Shown: piece by piece, positions 1 to 5,832 of the stretch
Position numbering within the stretch: position 1 is the first letter of the stretch
Layout of the letters: each line of letters opens with the position of its first letter
Assembly: GCA_021824055.1 (NCBI GenBank)
Contig: JAKALV010000170.1
Location: 1 to 7,223, forward strand
Reading direction: 5' to 3'
DNA from: Acidobacteriota bacterium
Lineage (GTDB): Bacteria; Acidobacteriota; Vicinamibacteria; Vicinamibacterales; SCN-69-37
Length of the DNA: 7,223 nt
Position numbers and translations under genes: made by a program
The notes under the pieces: model-generated
Told to the model about the DNA's origin: nothing
Database searches by the model: none
Seen by the model: only the letters and a program-made list of their open reading frames with translations

Positions 1-1
1 G

Positions 2-2650
2 CGATTCCCCGACCGCCCGGCGATCGTCGTCGTGAGGCCCACCGCCACCGACACCTGGACCTACGCGGAGCTGGCCGCCGACGCCGCGGCGTGGGCGGCG
101 TTTCTCGAGGCTCGCGGCATCACCGCAGGCGACCGCTGCGCCATCCTGGCCGACAACGACGCGCGGTGGATCGGCGCGTACTTCGGGGCGCTCCGCCTCG
201 GCGCGGTGGCCGTGCCGCTGGACACGAACTACAAGGCGACGCAGGTCCGGACGGTGGTTGAGAACTGCGGCGCGCGGGTGATCTTCACGACGGCCAAGTA
301 CGCGGACCTCGTCGAAGCCGCCGCGCCCGATCGTCTGCGGGTGGACCTCTACGCCGACGCCGCGCGCCGCCCCGCCGACGCGCCGCCGCCTGTCGTCGAC
401 CGCGCGCCGTCGGATGCCGCCGTGCTGCTCTACACGTCGGGCACGACCAGCGATCCGAAAGGCGTCATCCTCTCGCACGGCAACCTCGAGGCCGAGCGCG
501 CCGCGGCGTTCAAGATTGTCACGCTGGATGAACATGACGCGGTGCTGGGCGTGCTGCCGCTCTTCCATGCGCTGGCGCAGCTGGCCAATCTTCTGCTGCC
601 GCTCATCGTCGGCGGCCGCGTGGTGTTTCTCGAACAGGTGAACTCGAGCACGCTGCTGGCCGCGCTGCAGGAGCGCGAGATTTCCGTCTTCGCGTGCGTG
701 CCGCAGTTCTTCTACCTGATCCACCAGCGCGTCACGGCCGAGGTGGGCAAGCGCGGACGCGCGAGCCGCGCGCTGTTCCGCGCGATGCTCCGCACCAACG
801 GCTGGCTGCGCGACACGTGGGGCTGGAACCCCGGCCGGCGCTGGTTCACGCGCGTGCATCGCACGCTCGGCCGGCGCATGCGCGTGCTGGTCACGGGCGG
901 CTCGAAGTTCGATCCCGTCATCGGCCGCCAGCTGTACGAACTGGGGTTCTCGCTGCAGAACGCCTACGGCCTCACCGAATGCACCGGCGGCGCCACGATC
1001 GTCCCGGCCGGCGACAAGTACTCCACATCGGTCGGCAAGGCCTTTGACGGCGTGGACATCCGGATCCTTCCCAAGTCCGACCACGTCAGCCCCGACAGCG
1101 ATGAACCGCGCGATGGTGAAATCCTGATCCGCGGACCCATCGTGATGCAGGGCTACTTCAACCGGCCCGACGCCACGGCCGACGTGTTGAAAGACGGTTG
1201 GCTGTACACCGGCGACCTCGGTTATCTCGATGCCGACGGCCGCTTGTACGTCACGGGCCGGAAGAAGGAGATCATCGTCCTCAGCTCCGGCAAGAACCTT
1301 TACCCCGAGGAGATCGAAGCGCACTACCGGCAGTCGCCGTTGATCAAGGAGCTGTGCATTCTCGGCCTGACCAAGCCGGGCGAGCCCTCTGCAGAACGCC
1401 TGCACGCCGTGATCGTGCCCGACGAGCAGGTCATGCAGGAGCGCGGCATCACCAACATCCGCGAGCTCGTCCGTTTCGACGTGGAAAGTCTGTCGGTGCA
1501 GTTGCCCGCGCACAAACGCGTGCTGAGCTACGACGTGTGGTTCGAGCCCCTGCCACGCACGAGCACGGGCAAAGTGAAGCGGCATGAAGTGGAGCGCCTC
1601 GTGCGCGCCCGCGCCGCCGCCGTCAGCGCCGGCGGCGCCACGCCGGACACCCGGCCGCTCTCGGACGCCGAACGCGAGTGGCTCAACGACGCGGACCGGT
1701 CCGGCGCGCTGGCCGCCATCGCCGAGCGGCTCAACCGTCCATCGATCCGCCCGGACGCGAATCTGGAACTCGATCTCACGCTCGACTCGATGGAACGGGT
1801 GGAACTGCTGACGATGCTCGAGCAGCGCGCGGGCCGGCGCGTCGCGCCGGAGATCCGCGCGAGCATCTTCACCGCGCGTGATCTGGTGGACGCCGTGCTC
1901 AACGCCGATTCAGGCGTCAGCGTCACAGGCGCCGAGCCGTGGCAAGCGATCCTGGCGCAGGATCCTGGCGACGGCATCACGGACGGCCTGCGCCGGTCGC
2001 GGTTCATCGTCGGGCTCGCCTTCTTCATTCCGCTGCGGATCGTCGGCTGGCTGGGGCGCGTGCTGCTGCGCGCGCGCGTGTCGGGCGTGGATCGCATCCC
2101 GGCCGATGGGCCGTTCATCCTTTGCCCGAACCATCAGTCGTATCTCGATGCGTTCCTCATGTTGTCGGTGCTGCCCTACCGCCTGTTCCGCCAGCTGTTT
2201 TTCGTCGGCGCGTCCGAGTACTTCGAAACGCCGCTGATGCGCGGCTTCGCGCGCGCCACCAACATCATCCCGGTGGATCCGAACACGAACCTCGTCAGCG
2301 CGATGCAGGCGGGCGCCGCCGGCCTGCGGCTGGGGCGCGTGCTGGTGCTGTTTCCCGAGGGGGAGCGGTCGATCGACGGCGAGCTCAAGCCGTTCCGCAA
2401 GGGCGCGTCGATTCTGGCCGCCGAGCTCGGCGTGCCGATCGTGCCCGTCGCCATGGACGGACTGTTCCCGTTGTGGCCGCGCGGCCGCGCGTTTCAGTGG
2501 CGCGCGCTGTGGCCGTGGAACGTCACGCCGCTCGGCCTGACGTTCGGCGCCCCGCTGACGATATCGCGGGGCGACGACGCCGGCGCCACCGCGAGGCTGC
2601 GCCGGGTCGTCGAAGAGATGCTCGGAGCGATCCGCTCAGCGCGGCGTTGA
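2..2650 (+). CDS. Acyl-adenylating ligase / acyl carrier / PlsC acyltransferase fusion, 5' partial
   Basis: Likely activates a fatty acid as acyl-AMP, loads it on a built-in carrier domain and transfers it to a lysophospholipid or similar acceptor at the inner membrane. Numbering from the GTG at 32, the adenylation domain spans about 1-525. It has the P-loop YTSGTTSDPKG (134-144), NAYGLTE (310-316), YTGD (392-395), GRKKEII and the C-terminal catalytic lysine K514 in STGKVKR. A carrier domain (about 548-628) has LDSMERVELL, with S586 the predicted phosphopantetheine site. A hydrophobic stretch (658-680) leads to a PlsC domain with NHQSYLD (H701, D706; HX4D) and FPEGERS (774-780). The GTG at 32 is probably internal: the frame is open to the window edge, and upstream codons read RFPDRPAIVV, typical of a ligase N-terminus. 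E. coli Aas joins the same activities with the acyltransferase first and no carrier between. Domain calls are firm; substrate and acceptor are inferred. Confidence 0.93.
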   Translation, partial: RFPDRPAIVVVRPTATDTWTYAELAADAAAWAAFLEARGITAGDRCAILADNDARWIGAYFGALRLGAVAVPLDTNYKATQVRTVVENCGARVIFTTAKYADLVEAAAPDRLRVDLYADAARRPADAPPPVVDRAPSDAAVLLYTSGTTSDPKGVILSHGNLEAERAAAFKIVTLDEHDAVLGVLPLFHALAQLANLLLPLIVGGRVVFLEQVNSSTLLAALQEREISVFACVPQFFYLIHQRVTAEVGKRGRASRALFRAMLRTNGWLRDTWGWNPGRRWFTRVHRTLGRRMRVLVTGGSKFDPVIGRQLYELGFSLQNAYGLTECTGGATIVPAGDKYSTSVGKAFDGVDIRILPKSDHVSPDSDEPRDGEILIRGPIVMQGYFNRPDATADVLKDGWLYTGDLGYLDADGRLYVTGRKKEIIVLSSGKNLYPEEIEAHYRQSPLIKELCILGLTKPGEPSAERLHAVIVPDEQVMQERGITNIRELVRFDVESLSVQLPAHKRVLSYDVWFEPLPRTSTGKVKRHEVERLVRARAAAVSAGGATPDTRPLSDAEREWLNDADRSGALAAIAERLNRPSIRPDANLELDLTLDSMERVELLTMLEQRAGRRVAPEIRASIFTARDLVDAVLNADSGVSVTGAEPWQAILAQDPGDGITDGLRRSRFIVGLAFFIPLRIVGWLGRVLLRARVSGVDRIPADGPFILCPNHQSYLDAFLMLSVLPYRLFRQLFFVGASEYFETPLMRGFARATNIIPVDPNTNLVSAMQAGAAGLRLGRVLVLFPEGERSIDGELKPFRKGASILAAELGVPIVPVAMDGLFPLWPRGRAFQWRALWPWNVTPLGLTFGAPLTISRGDDAGATARLRRVVEEMLGAIRSARR

Positions 2651-3157
2651 GCCCTTGGCGGGCGCCTTGCTCACGGCCTGAAGGGCATCGGGCATCACGA
2701 ATTCGTGCTCGGGATGGTGCACGGTGAGCACGGGACACGGCGCCATCCGCACCACTTTTTCCGCCACGCTGCCGATCAGCAGACGCGTGAGGCCCGACCG
2801 GCCATGCGTGCCGATCACCACCAGATCGATGTGCTGTTCGTTGGCGTACTTCGCGATCTCCCGCGCCGGCGATTCCGACGTCACCATGACGGGCACGGCC
2901 TTGAGCTCGCGGCGGTCCTCTTCGGTCACCGCCTCCTCGAGTTGCTTCTTTGCCGTATCCTCGAGCCCTTGAATCATCGTGGCCAGCGCCACGCCGCCGC
3001 CGACGACGTCCGCGCTGGTGATCCAGAGGGGCTCGAACACGTGCATGACGTGGAGCTGGGCGCCAAATGAACGTGCCATCGCGCGAGCGTAGTTCAACGC
3101 CGTCTCCGACGGCGCGCTGAAGTCCGTGGCAACGAGAACCTTCCTGATGGCAATCAT
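2636..3157 (-). CDS. Universal stress protein, UspA family
   Basis: A 173-residue single-domain Usp, a soluble cytoplasmic alpha/beta protein that usually binds ATP and helps cells survive starvation or stress. The N-terminus IRKVLVATDFS has the conserved first strand and aspartate (D12). GTHGRSGLTRLLIGS (116-130) fits the ATP-binding pattern G-2X-G-9X-G-S exactly, so this is probably an ATP-binding member. CPVLTV (141-146) is the usual final strand. About 25 residues after it, rich in Ala, Lys and Pro, form a tail beyond the common 140-150 residue length. The ATG is supported by AAGGAG 7 nt upstream. The gene runs opposite to the ligase and the two stop regions overlap by 15 bp. It has no operon partner in the window. 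Family assignment is firm; the specific stress is unknown. Confidence 0.95.
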   Translation of the reverse strand: MIAIRKVLVATDFSAPSETALNYARAMARSFGAQLHVMHVFEPLWITSADVVGGGVALATMIQGLEDTAKKQLEEAVTEEDRRELKAVPVMVTSESPAREIAKYANEQHIDLVVIGTHGRSGLTRLLIGSVAEKVVRMAPCPVLTVHHPEHEFVMPDALQAVSKAPAKGSTPR

Positions 3158-3164
3158 GACGTTT

Positions 3165-3170
3165 CTCCTT
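3165..3170 (-). promoter_or_regulatory. Ribosome binding site of the UspA gene
   Basis: AAGGAG on the minus strand, 7 nt before the ATG at 3157. It fixes the start of the stress protein and rules out the longer minus-strand frame that runs through this site. Confidence 0.8.
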
Positions 3171-3218
3171 CACTTTGCGGCGTGATCCACGCCAACACGT
3201 CCGTCGGCTTGCGCGACG

Positions 3219-3230
3219 CCGGCTAGCCGG
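3219..3230. repeat. Perfect 12-bp palindrome upstream of the UspA gene
   Basis: CCGGCTAGCCGG equals its own reverse complement. As RNA it would have only a 2-nt loop, so it fits a dimeric protein-binding site better than a hairpin. It lies about 60 bp upstream of the UspA start, between the possible -10 box and the ribosome binding site. An 11-bp direct repeat, CGGACTCGGCG, starts inside it (3228-3238) and recurs at 3396-3406. Function is unknown. Confidence 0.4.
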
Positions 3231-3250
3231 ACTCGGCGGGCCACCCTACG

Positions 3251-3256
3251 ATGATA
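3251..3256 (-). promoter_or_regulatory. Possible -10 box for the UspA gene
   Basis: TATCAT on the minus strand matches the TATAAT consensus at 5 of 6 bases and lies in an AT-richer spot of otherwise GC-rich DNA. It would give a 5' leader of roughly 85 nt. No good -35 box lies 16-18 bp upstream, so the call is weak. Confidence 0.22.
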
Positions 3257-3471
3257 GGCGCGACCACGGTCATCTCGTCCGCAATATGCAACTCAGCCCG
3301 GACGGCCGGGGTGCCCAGGGCGCGCCGGGTTGGCAGTCATGCGATGGATTAGAAGGCAAAGGCTGTTCCAGAGTCCGGCTTCCCCGCCGCACATGCGGAC
3401 TCGGCGCCACCGCCACCACCCGGCGATTACTGGCTGAAATCCCGCGGCGCGGCCGCGAAAACACCCGAACA

Positions 3472-3622
3472 GTCCAAGGTTCAGGGTTCAACGTCCAAGG
3501 TCACTTGTTGTCCGCAGGTGCCGCGGGTCCCTCGTCCGGTGTGCACGCGCACCGAGGACCCCGCGACCGACAGGACCCGAGGACAGACGAGTGACGTTGG
3601 ACCGTGGACCTTGAACTGTGGA
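3472..3622. repeat. Imperfect long inverted repeat with degenerate 7-bp units
   Basis: The outer 32 bases on the left (about 3473-3504) match the reverse complement of the right end (about 3590-3621) at 25 of 32 positions without gaps. With gaps, similarity continues inward past GTCACT to a centre near the GTGCAC palindrome at 3541-3546. The left arm reads as consecutive 7-mers: AAGGTTC, AGGGTTC, AACGTCC, AAGGTCA. The right arm shows the complementary series: GACGTTG, GACCGTG, GACCTTG. The transcript could fold into one long imperfect hairpin on either strand. It ends about 43 bp before the barrel start. It could be a dispersed intergenic repeat, a decayed mobile element or a structured leader. 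Confidence 0.6.
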
Positions 3623-3664
3623 CGACACGACACCGAACTGGATACTGCTCTAAGATCGTCGCTG

Positions 3665-4453
3665 ATGAAACACTTGGCGATCGTGATGGCGTTTGGCGCC
3701 GTGCTGGCCATGCCGGCGACGGCGTCCGCGCAGGCGGCAGGACAGGGCGCGCGCACCGACCTCGGCGGCACGCAGGGCGCGCAGACGTTTTCCGTGCGCG
3801 GCCACGTGATCATCTGGGGCGCCGTGGGCCTGGACCTCGACGTGATCGGTGATGTCACGGCGGGCGGACTCGGCTCGATCCGGGGCACGGCCACGGCGAT
3901 TGACGCCACGGCCTATCCGGACATCTACGTGCGCACGCCGCGGCGGCGCTACCTCGGCGTGGGTTACGGCCTGTTCGACAAGGCGGAGGTCTTCGCGCGC
4001 TACCAAAGCGCCCGCAATCCGGCGGCCACGGTCCTCATCGGCCGAATGGGAACGAACACCAACACGTTCCCGGTCGGCTTTGACGAGTACAAGGACTCGC
4101 TGATCGAGTTCGGCATCCGCAAGTACATCGCCACGCCCCGGGCGAGCCGCGAGTATTTCGCGCTGGTCGGCGGCGTGAAGACGGTTGAACCGATCAGCAT
4201 GACGATGCAGCCGCCCGGCGGCGATATTCGCGCCGAGCTCTACAGCAAGTCACGCATCCCGTCGCTCGGCCTCGAGTTCGGCGTCACCGTCGAATTTCAC
4301 AAGATCGGCGTCTTCATTGAATCGGGTCTTCGCTACCAGAAGCGCCTCACGCGCAACGACGATCAGCTCGCCGCGTACCAGCTCCAGGCCGCGAACGACA
4401 CGGGCGGCCGCTTCTTCATGCCGGCGAACATCGGGCTGCTCATCAGATTCTGA
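3665..4453 (+). CDS. Exported protein with outer-membrane beta-barrel features, function unknown
   Basis: A 262-residue protein not assigned to a named family. Residues 1-22 form a signal peptide: MKH, a hydrophobic core, then ATASA with likely cleavage before Q23. The mature part has alternating hydrophobic/polar stretches typical of membrane beta-strands, for example RRYLGVGYGLFDKAEVFARY (94-113), YFALVGGVK (164-172), LGLEFGVTVEF (201-211) and IGVFIESGLRY (214-224). It ends in ANIGLLIRF with a C-terminal phenylalanine, the usual recognition signal for the Bam complex. I chose the ATG at 3665 because the signal peptide starts there; the frame stays open upstream to 3518 but translates the inverted repeat. 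No strong ribosome binding site precedes it. The next gene converges 7 bp downstream. A small barrel of eight to twelve strands is my inference; a periplasmic protein is the alternative. Confidence 0.72.
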   Translation: MKHLAIVMAFGAVLAMPATASAQAAGQGARTDLGGTQGAQTFSVRGHVIIWGAVGLDLDVIGDVTAGGLGSIRGTATAIDATAYPDIYVRTPRRRYLGVGYGLFDKAEVFARYQSARNPAATVLIGRMGTNTNTFPVGFDEYKDSLIEFGIRKYIATPRASREYFALVGGVKTVEPISMTMQPPGGDIRAELYSKSRIPSLGLEFGVTVEFHKIGVFIESGLRYQKRLTRNDDQLAAYQLQAANDTGGRFFMPANIGLLIRF

Positions 4454-4460
4454 CGCGCGG

Positions 4461-4655
4461 TCAGTCCACGTACTTTCTCGCGGCGATCTGCGCGCGCCGC
4501 CGGCGCAGGTCGAGCTGGCGGTAGAGATCTTTCACCAGCGGTTGCAGCCGCGGGCGGGGCTGGCCGCGGTCGCGCCGCGTGACCAGCGGCGTCGCCGCAT
4601 CGTCCACCAAGACCAGTTGCCGGGCTGCCGTACCGTCGAACATGTCGCGATCCAT
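4461..4655 (-). CDS. Small hypothetical protein, 64 residues
   Basis: I do not recognise this protein. It begins MDRDMFDGTAARQLVLVDD and ends in a basic, probably helical segment, KDLYRQLDLRRRRAQIAARK (42-61), followed by YVD. The frame allows a start at 4676, but AGGAG lies 7 nt before the ATG at 4655, so I take the shorter form. About 55 of 64 codons end in G or C, as in the neighbouring genes, which supports real coding. It has no signal peptide or membrane segment and is likely cytoplasmic. It converges on the barrel gene and is divergent from the WYL regulator, sharing a roughly 110-bp control region with it. The basic tail could bind nucleic acid or a protein partner, but that is a guess. 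Confidence 0.6.
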   Translation of the reverse strand: MDRDMFDGTAARQLVLVDDAATPLVTRRDRGQPRPRLQPLVKDLYRQLDLRRRRAQIAARKYVD

Positions 4656-4662
4656 AGGGGGT

Positions 4663-4667
4663 CTCCT
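4663..4667 (-). promoter_or_regulatory. Ribosome binding site of the small gene
   Basis: AGGAG on the minus strand, 7 nt upstream of the ATG at 4655. This site decides between the two in-frame starts and is the main evidence that the small gene is translated. Confidence 0.65.
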
Positions 4668-4708
4668 GTTGAACACAGCATCGCGGACGGGTGTGACAGG
4701 GCAGGACA

Positions 4709-4724
4709 GCGGGGTTTCGCCCGC
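4709..4724. promoter_or_regulatory. Inverted repeat before the regulator promoter, possible operator
   Basis: GCGGG (4709-4713) and CCCGC (4720-4724) form an inverted repeat with a 6-bp spacer, ending 7 bp before the -10 box at 4732. A protein bound here would cover the -35 region of the regulator promoter. It could also influence the divergent small gene. Autoregulation by the WYL protein is a reasonable inference, but 5-bp arms in GC-rich DNA can occur by chance. Confidence 0.3.
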
Positions 4725-4731
4725 CCGCCCT

Positions 4732-4737
4732 TACAAT
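4732..4737 (+). promoter_or_regulatory. -10 box of a likely leaderless promoter
   Basis: TACAAT matches the TATAAT consensus at 5 of 6 bases and stands out in GC-rich DNA. Six bases separate it from the ATG at 4744, so transcription would start at or next to that ATG and give a leaderless message. No -35 box is recognisable at the expected distance. Confidence 0.5.
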
Positions 4738-4743
4738 CGGCAC

Positions 4744-4770
4744 ATGCGCGGCGGGCACCGAACGTCATGA
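4744..4770 (+). CDS. Possible 8-residue leader peptide upstream of the WYL regulator
   Basis: A nine-codon frame, MRGGHRTS plus stop, begins at the predicted 5' end of the leaderless transcript. Its TGA shares bases with the regulator ATG in an ATGA overlap at 4767-4770. The regulator itself has only a poor Shine-Dalgarno match (GGCGGG, 11 nt away), so ribosomes ending the leader could re-initiate on it. The peptide is too short for composition tests. The alternative is that the ATG is fortuitous and the regulator is translated independently. Confidence 0.35.
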   Translation: MRGGHRTS

Positions 4771-5750
4771 GAAACGCGGAAGTCATCCGGCAGTGGCAGA
4801 TTCTCAGGGCCGTCGAGTCGGCGCGCGCGGGCGTGACGATTCACGAGCTGGCGGGCGCCACGGGCGTCACCACCCGCACCATCCGCCGCGACCTGACGGC
4901 GTTGCAGGAAGCCGGCTTCGCGCTGTTCGATGAGGGCGAGGAAAACGAGACCAAGCGGTGGAAGCTCGACACGCAGGCGTTCCGGGCCGTGCAGGACGGC
5001 TTGTCGGTGGCCGATGTGGCCGCGTTATATCTGAGCCGGTCGATCGTCGTGGCGCTGTCCGGGTGGCCGCTGGTCGATGAGCTCGGCGCAGCGCTGGCCA
5101 AGCTCGACGGCGCGCTCAACCCGCGCATGCGCGAGTTCCTGTCGACGTTGCCGCAAGTCGTGTCCACCAAGGCCGGTCCGCGCGCCGGCGCCGCCTCGGT
5201 CGACCGGCTGGCCCCGCTCACGCGCCGGCTGTTCGACGCGGTGCGCGACCGCCACATCGTCGAGATGGCGTACTTCTCCGCGCGCAGCAACCGCGCGAAG
5301 AACTACACCGTGCATCCGTATCGCATCGCGCTCGCGCAGGGCGGCGTGTACCTCGTCGCCTGGGCGCCGCAGTACGACGAGTTCCGCACCTTTGCCGTGG
5401 AGCGCATCCAGAAACTGTCGGTCACGGAGGAGACGTTCCGGAAGACCCGCGATCTCCCCGCCGACCTCTTCGCCTCGTCCATGGGCGTGTTCTGGGGCGA
5501 GCCCGTCCGAGTCGTCCTGGAGTTCGCCGCGCGTCACGCCCCGTACGTGCAGGGGCGCCTGTGGCATCCGTCGCAGCACCTCGACGTCCACGCCGACGGC
5601 CGCGTCACGATGACGCTCGATGTCTCAACCGACTGGGCGCTGCGCAGCTGGATTCTCGGGTTCGGCGCGGGCGTGAAGGTGGTCGAACCCAAGGCGCTGG
5701 CCGACGCGATTCGCGCGGAGCACCGCGCGGCGCTGGCCGAATACGACTGA
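4767..5750 (+). CDS. WYL-domain transcriptional regulator (YafY-like)
   Basis: A 327-residue DNA-binding regulator of normal length for the family. An N-terminal winged helix-turn-helix (about 5-68) contains VTIHELAGATGVTTRTIRRD, with the recognition helix at 34-45. The WYL domain (about 150-220) has YTVHPYRIAL (180-189), GGVYLVAW (192-199) and FAVERI (209-214); the name-giving tripeptide is VYL here. The WCX-type C-terminal region (about 246-325) has LWHPSQHL (265-272) and LRSWILGFGAGVKVVEP (292-308). WYL domains sense ligands, often nucleic acids or nucleotides, and control stress, DNA-damage or defence genes. No defence genes are visible here, so the target is unknown. The frame is open to 4317, but that part overlaps the barrel gene and translates as Arg/Pro-rich filler; the ATG at 4767 precedes a proper HTH. 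It converges on the S41 peptidase. Confidence 0.9.
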   Translation: MRNAEVIRQWQILRAVESARAGVTIHELAGATGVTTRTIRRDLTALQEAGFALFDEGEENETKRWKLDTQAFRAVQDGLSVADVAALYLSRSIVVALSGWPLVDELGAALAKLDGALNPRMREFLSTLPQVVSTKAGPRAGAASVDRLAPLTRRLFDAVRDRHIVEMAYFSARSNRAKNYTVHPYRIALAQGGVYLVAWAPQYDEFRTFAVERIQKLSVTEETFRKTRDLPADLFASSMGVFWGEPVRVVLEFAARHAPYVQGRLWHPSQHLDVHADGRVTMTLDVSTDWALRSWILGFGAGVKVVEPKALADAIRAEHRAALAEYD

Positions 5751-5758
5751 CAGCGGCC

Positions 5759-5803
5759 AAGATCAAGAGCCTTCAACATGGGGGGCCATGGGGAAGATCA
5801 AGA
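5759..5803. repeat. Short intergenic repeat-like element with terminal direct repeats
   Basis: The 10-mer AAGATCAAGA occurs at 5759-5768 and again at 5794-5803, flanking a 25-bp purine-rich middle that itself contains near repeats (CATGGGGGGC and CATGGGG). The composition differs from the flanking genes. From memory it resembles dispersed intergenic elements in some Acidobacteriota and related phyla that mix GATCAAG with tandem GGAG-type units, but I cannot verify that here. Confidence 0.4.
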
Positions 5804-5812
5804 CCCAACAGC

Positions 5813-5832
5813 TTTCAAAGGGCTTTTTGAAA
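5813..5832. terminator. AT-rich hairpin between two convergent genes, possible terminator
   Basis: TTTCAAA (5813-5819) and TTTGAAA (5826-5832) form a 7-bp stem with a 6-nt loop between the stops of the WYL regulator and the S41 peptidase. The position suits a bidirectional terminator. The stem is AT-rich and no T-tract follows on either strand, so activity is doubtful. Confidence 0.3.

Larger units (their letters stand above)
3158..3664. other. 507-bp non-coding region between the UspA and barrel genes
   Basis: I see no convincing gene here. Open frames cross it on both strands, but their translations are low-complexity, rich in Arg, Pro and Gly, and lack supported starts. It holds the UspA leader, the 12-bp palindrome (3219-3230), a 7-bp inverted repeat GAGTCCG (3371-3377) with CGGACTC (3396-3402), and a strong short hairpin CGCGGC-GCG-GCCGCG (3443-3457). 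The long inverted repeat lies at 3472-3622. The hairpin at 3443 has no T-tract on either side, so it is not a standard terminator. The promoter of the barrel gene must lie in the last part, but I cannot identify a convincing -35/-10 pair. No riboswitch class was recognised. Confidence 0.6.

Noticed and set aside
32..34. GTG at 32 as the true start of the ligase fusion
   Set aside because: In-frame codons upstream to the window edge encode a typical ligase N-terminus, so the gene most likely begins outside the window.
1528..2118. 196-residue minus-strand frame inside the ligase fusion
   Set aside because: Ser/Arg-rich shadow of the carrier-acyltransferase region with no supported start.
2523..3173. 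216-residue minus-strand frame overlapping the UspA gene
   Set aside because: Out of frame with the well-supported Usp; Arg/Gly-rich composition typical of a GC-rich shadow.
3443..3457. Intrinsic terminator for a transcript entering from either side
   Set aside because: Strong stem, but no T-tract follows on either strand.
3175..3594. 139-residue plus-strand frame in the intergenic region
   Set aside because: No ribosome binding site, low-complexity product, and it runs into the inverted repeat.
3472..3622. CRISPR array
   Set aside because: Repeat units are 7 bp, degenerate and without unique spacers of regular length; symmetry is inverted rather than direct.
3518..3664. N-terminal extension of the barrel protein
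   Set aside because: It translates the inverted repeat; the signal peptide starts cleanly at the ATG at 3665.
4317..4766. 450-bp N-terminal extension of the WYL regulator frame
   Set aside because: It overlaps the end of the barrel gene and all of the small minus-strand gene, and its translation is Arg/Pro-rich without family features; the HTH begins right after 4767.
4767..5750. WYL regulator as marker of a defence island
   Set aside because: No nuclease, helicase, methylase, toxin or similar gene is present; neighbours are housekeeping-like.
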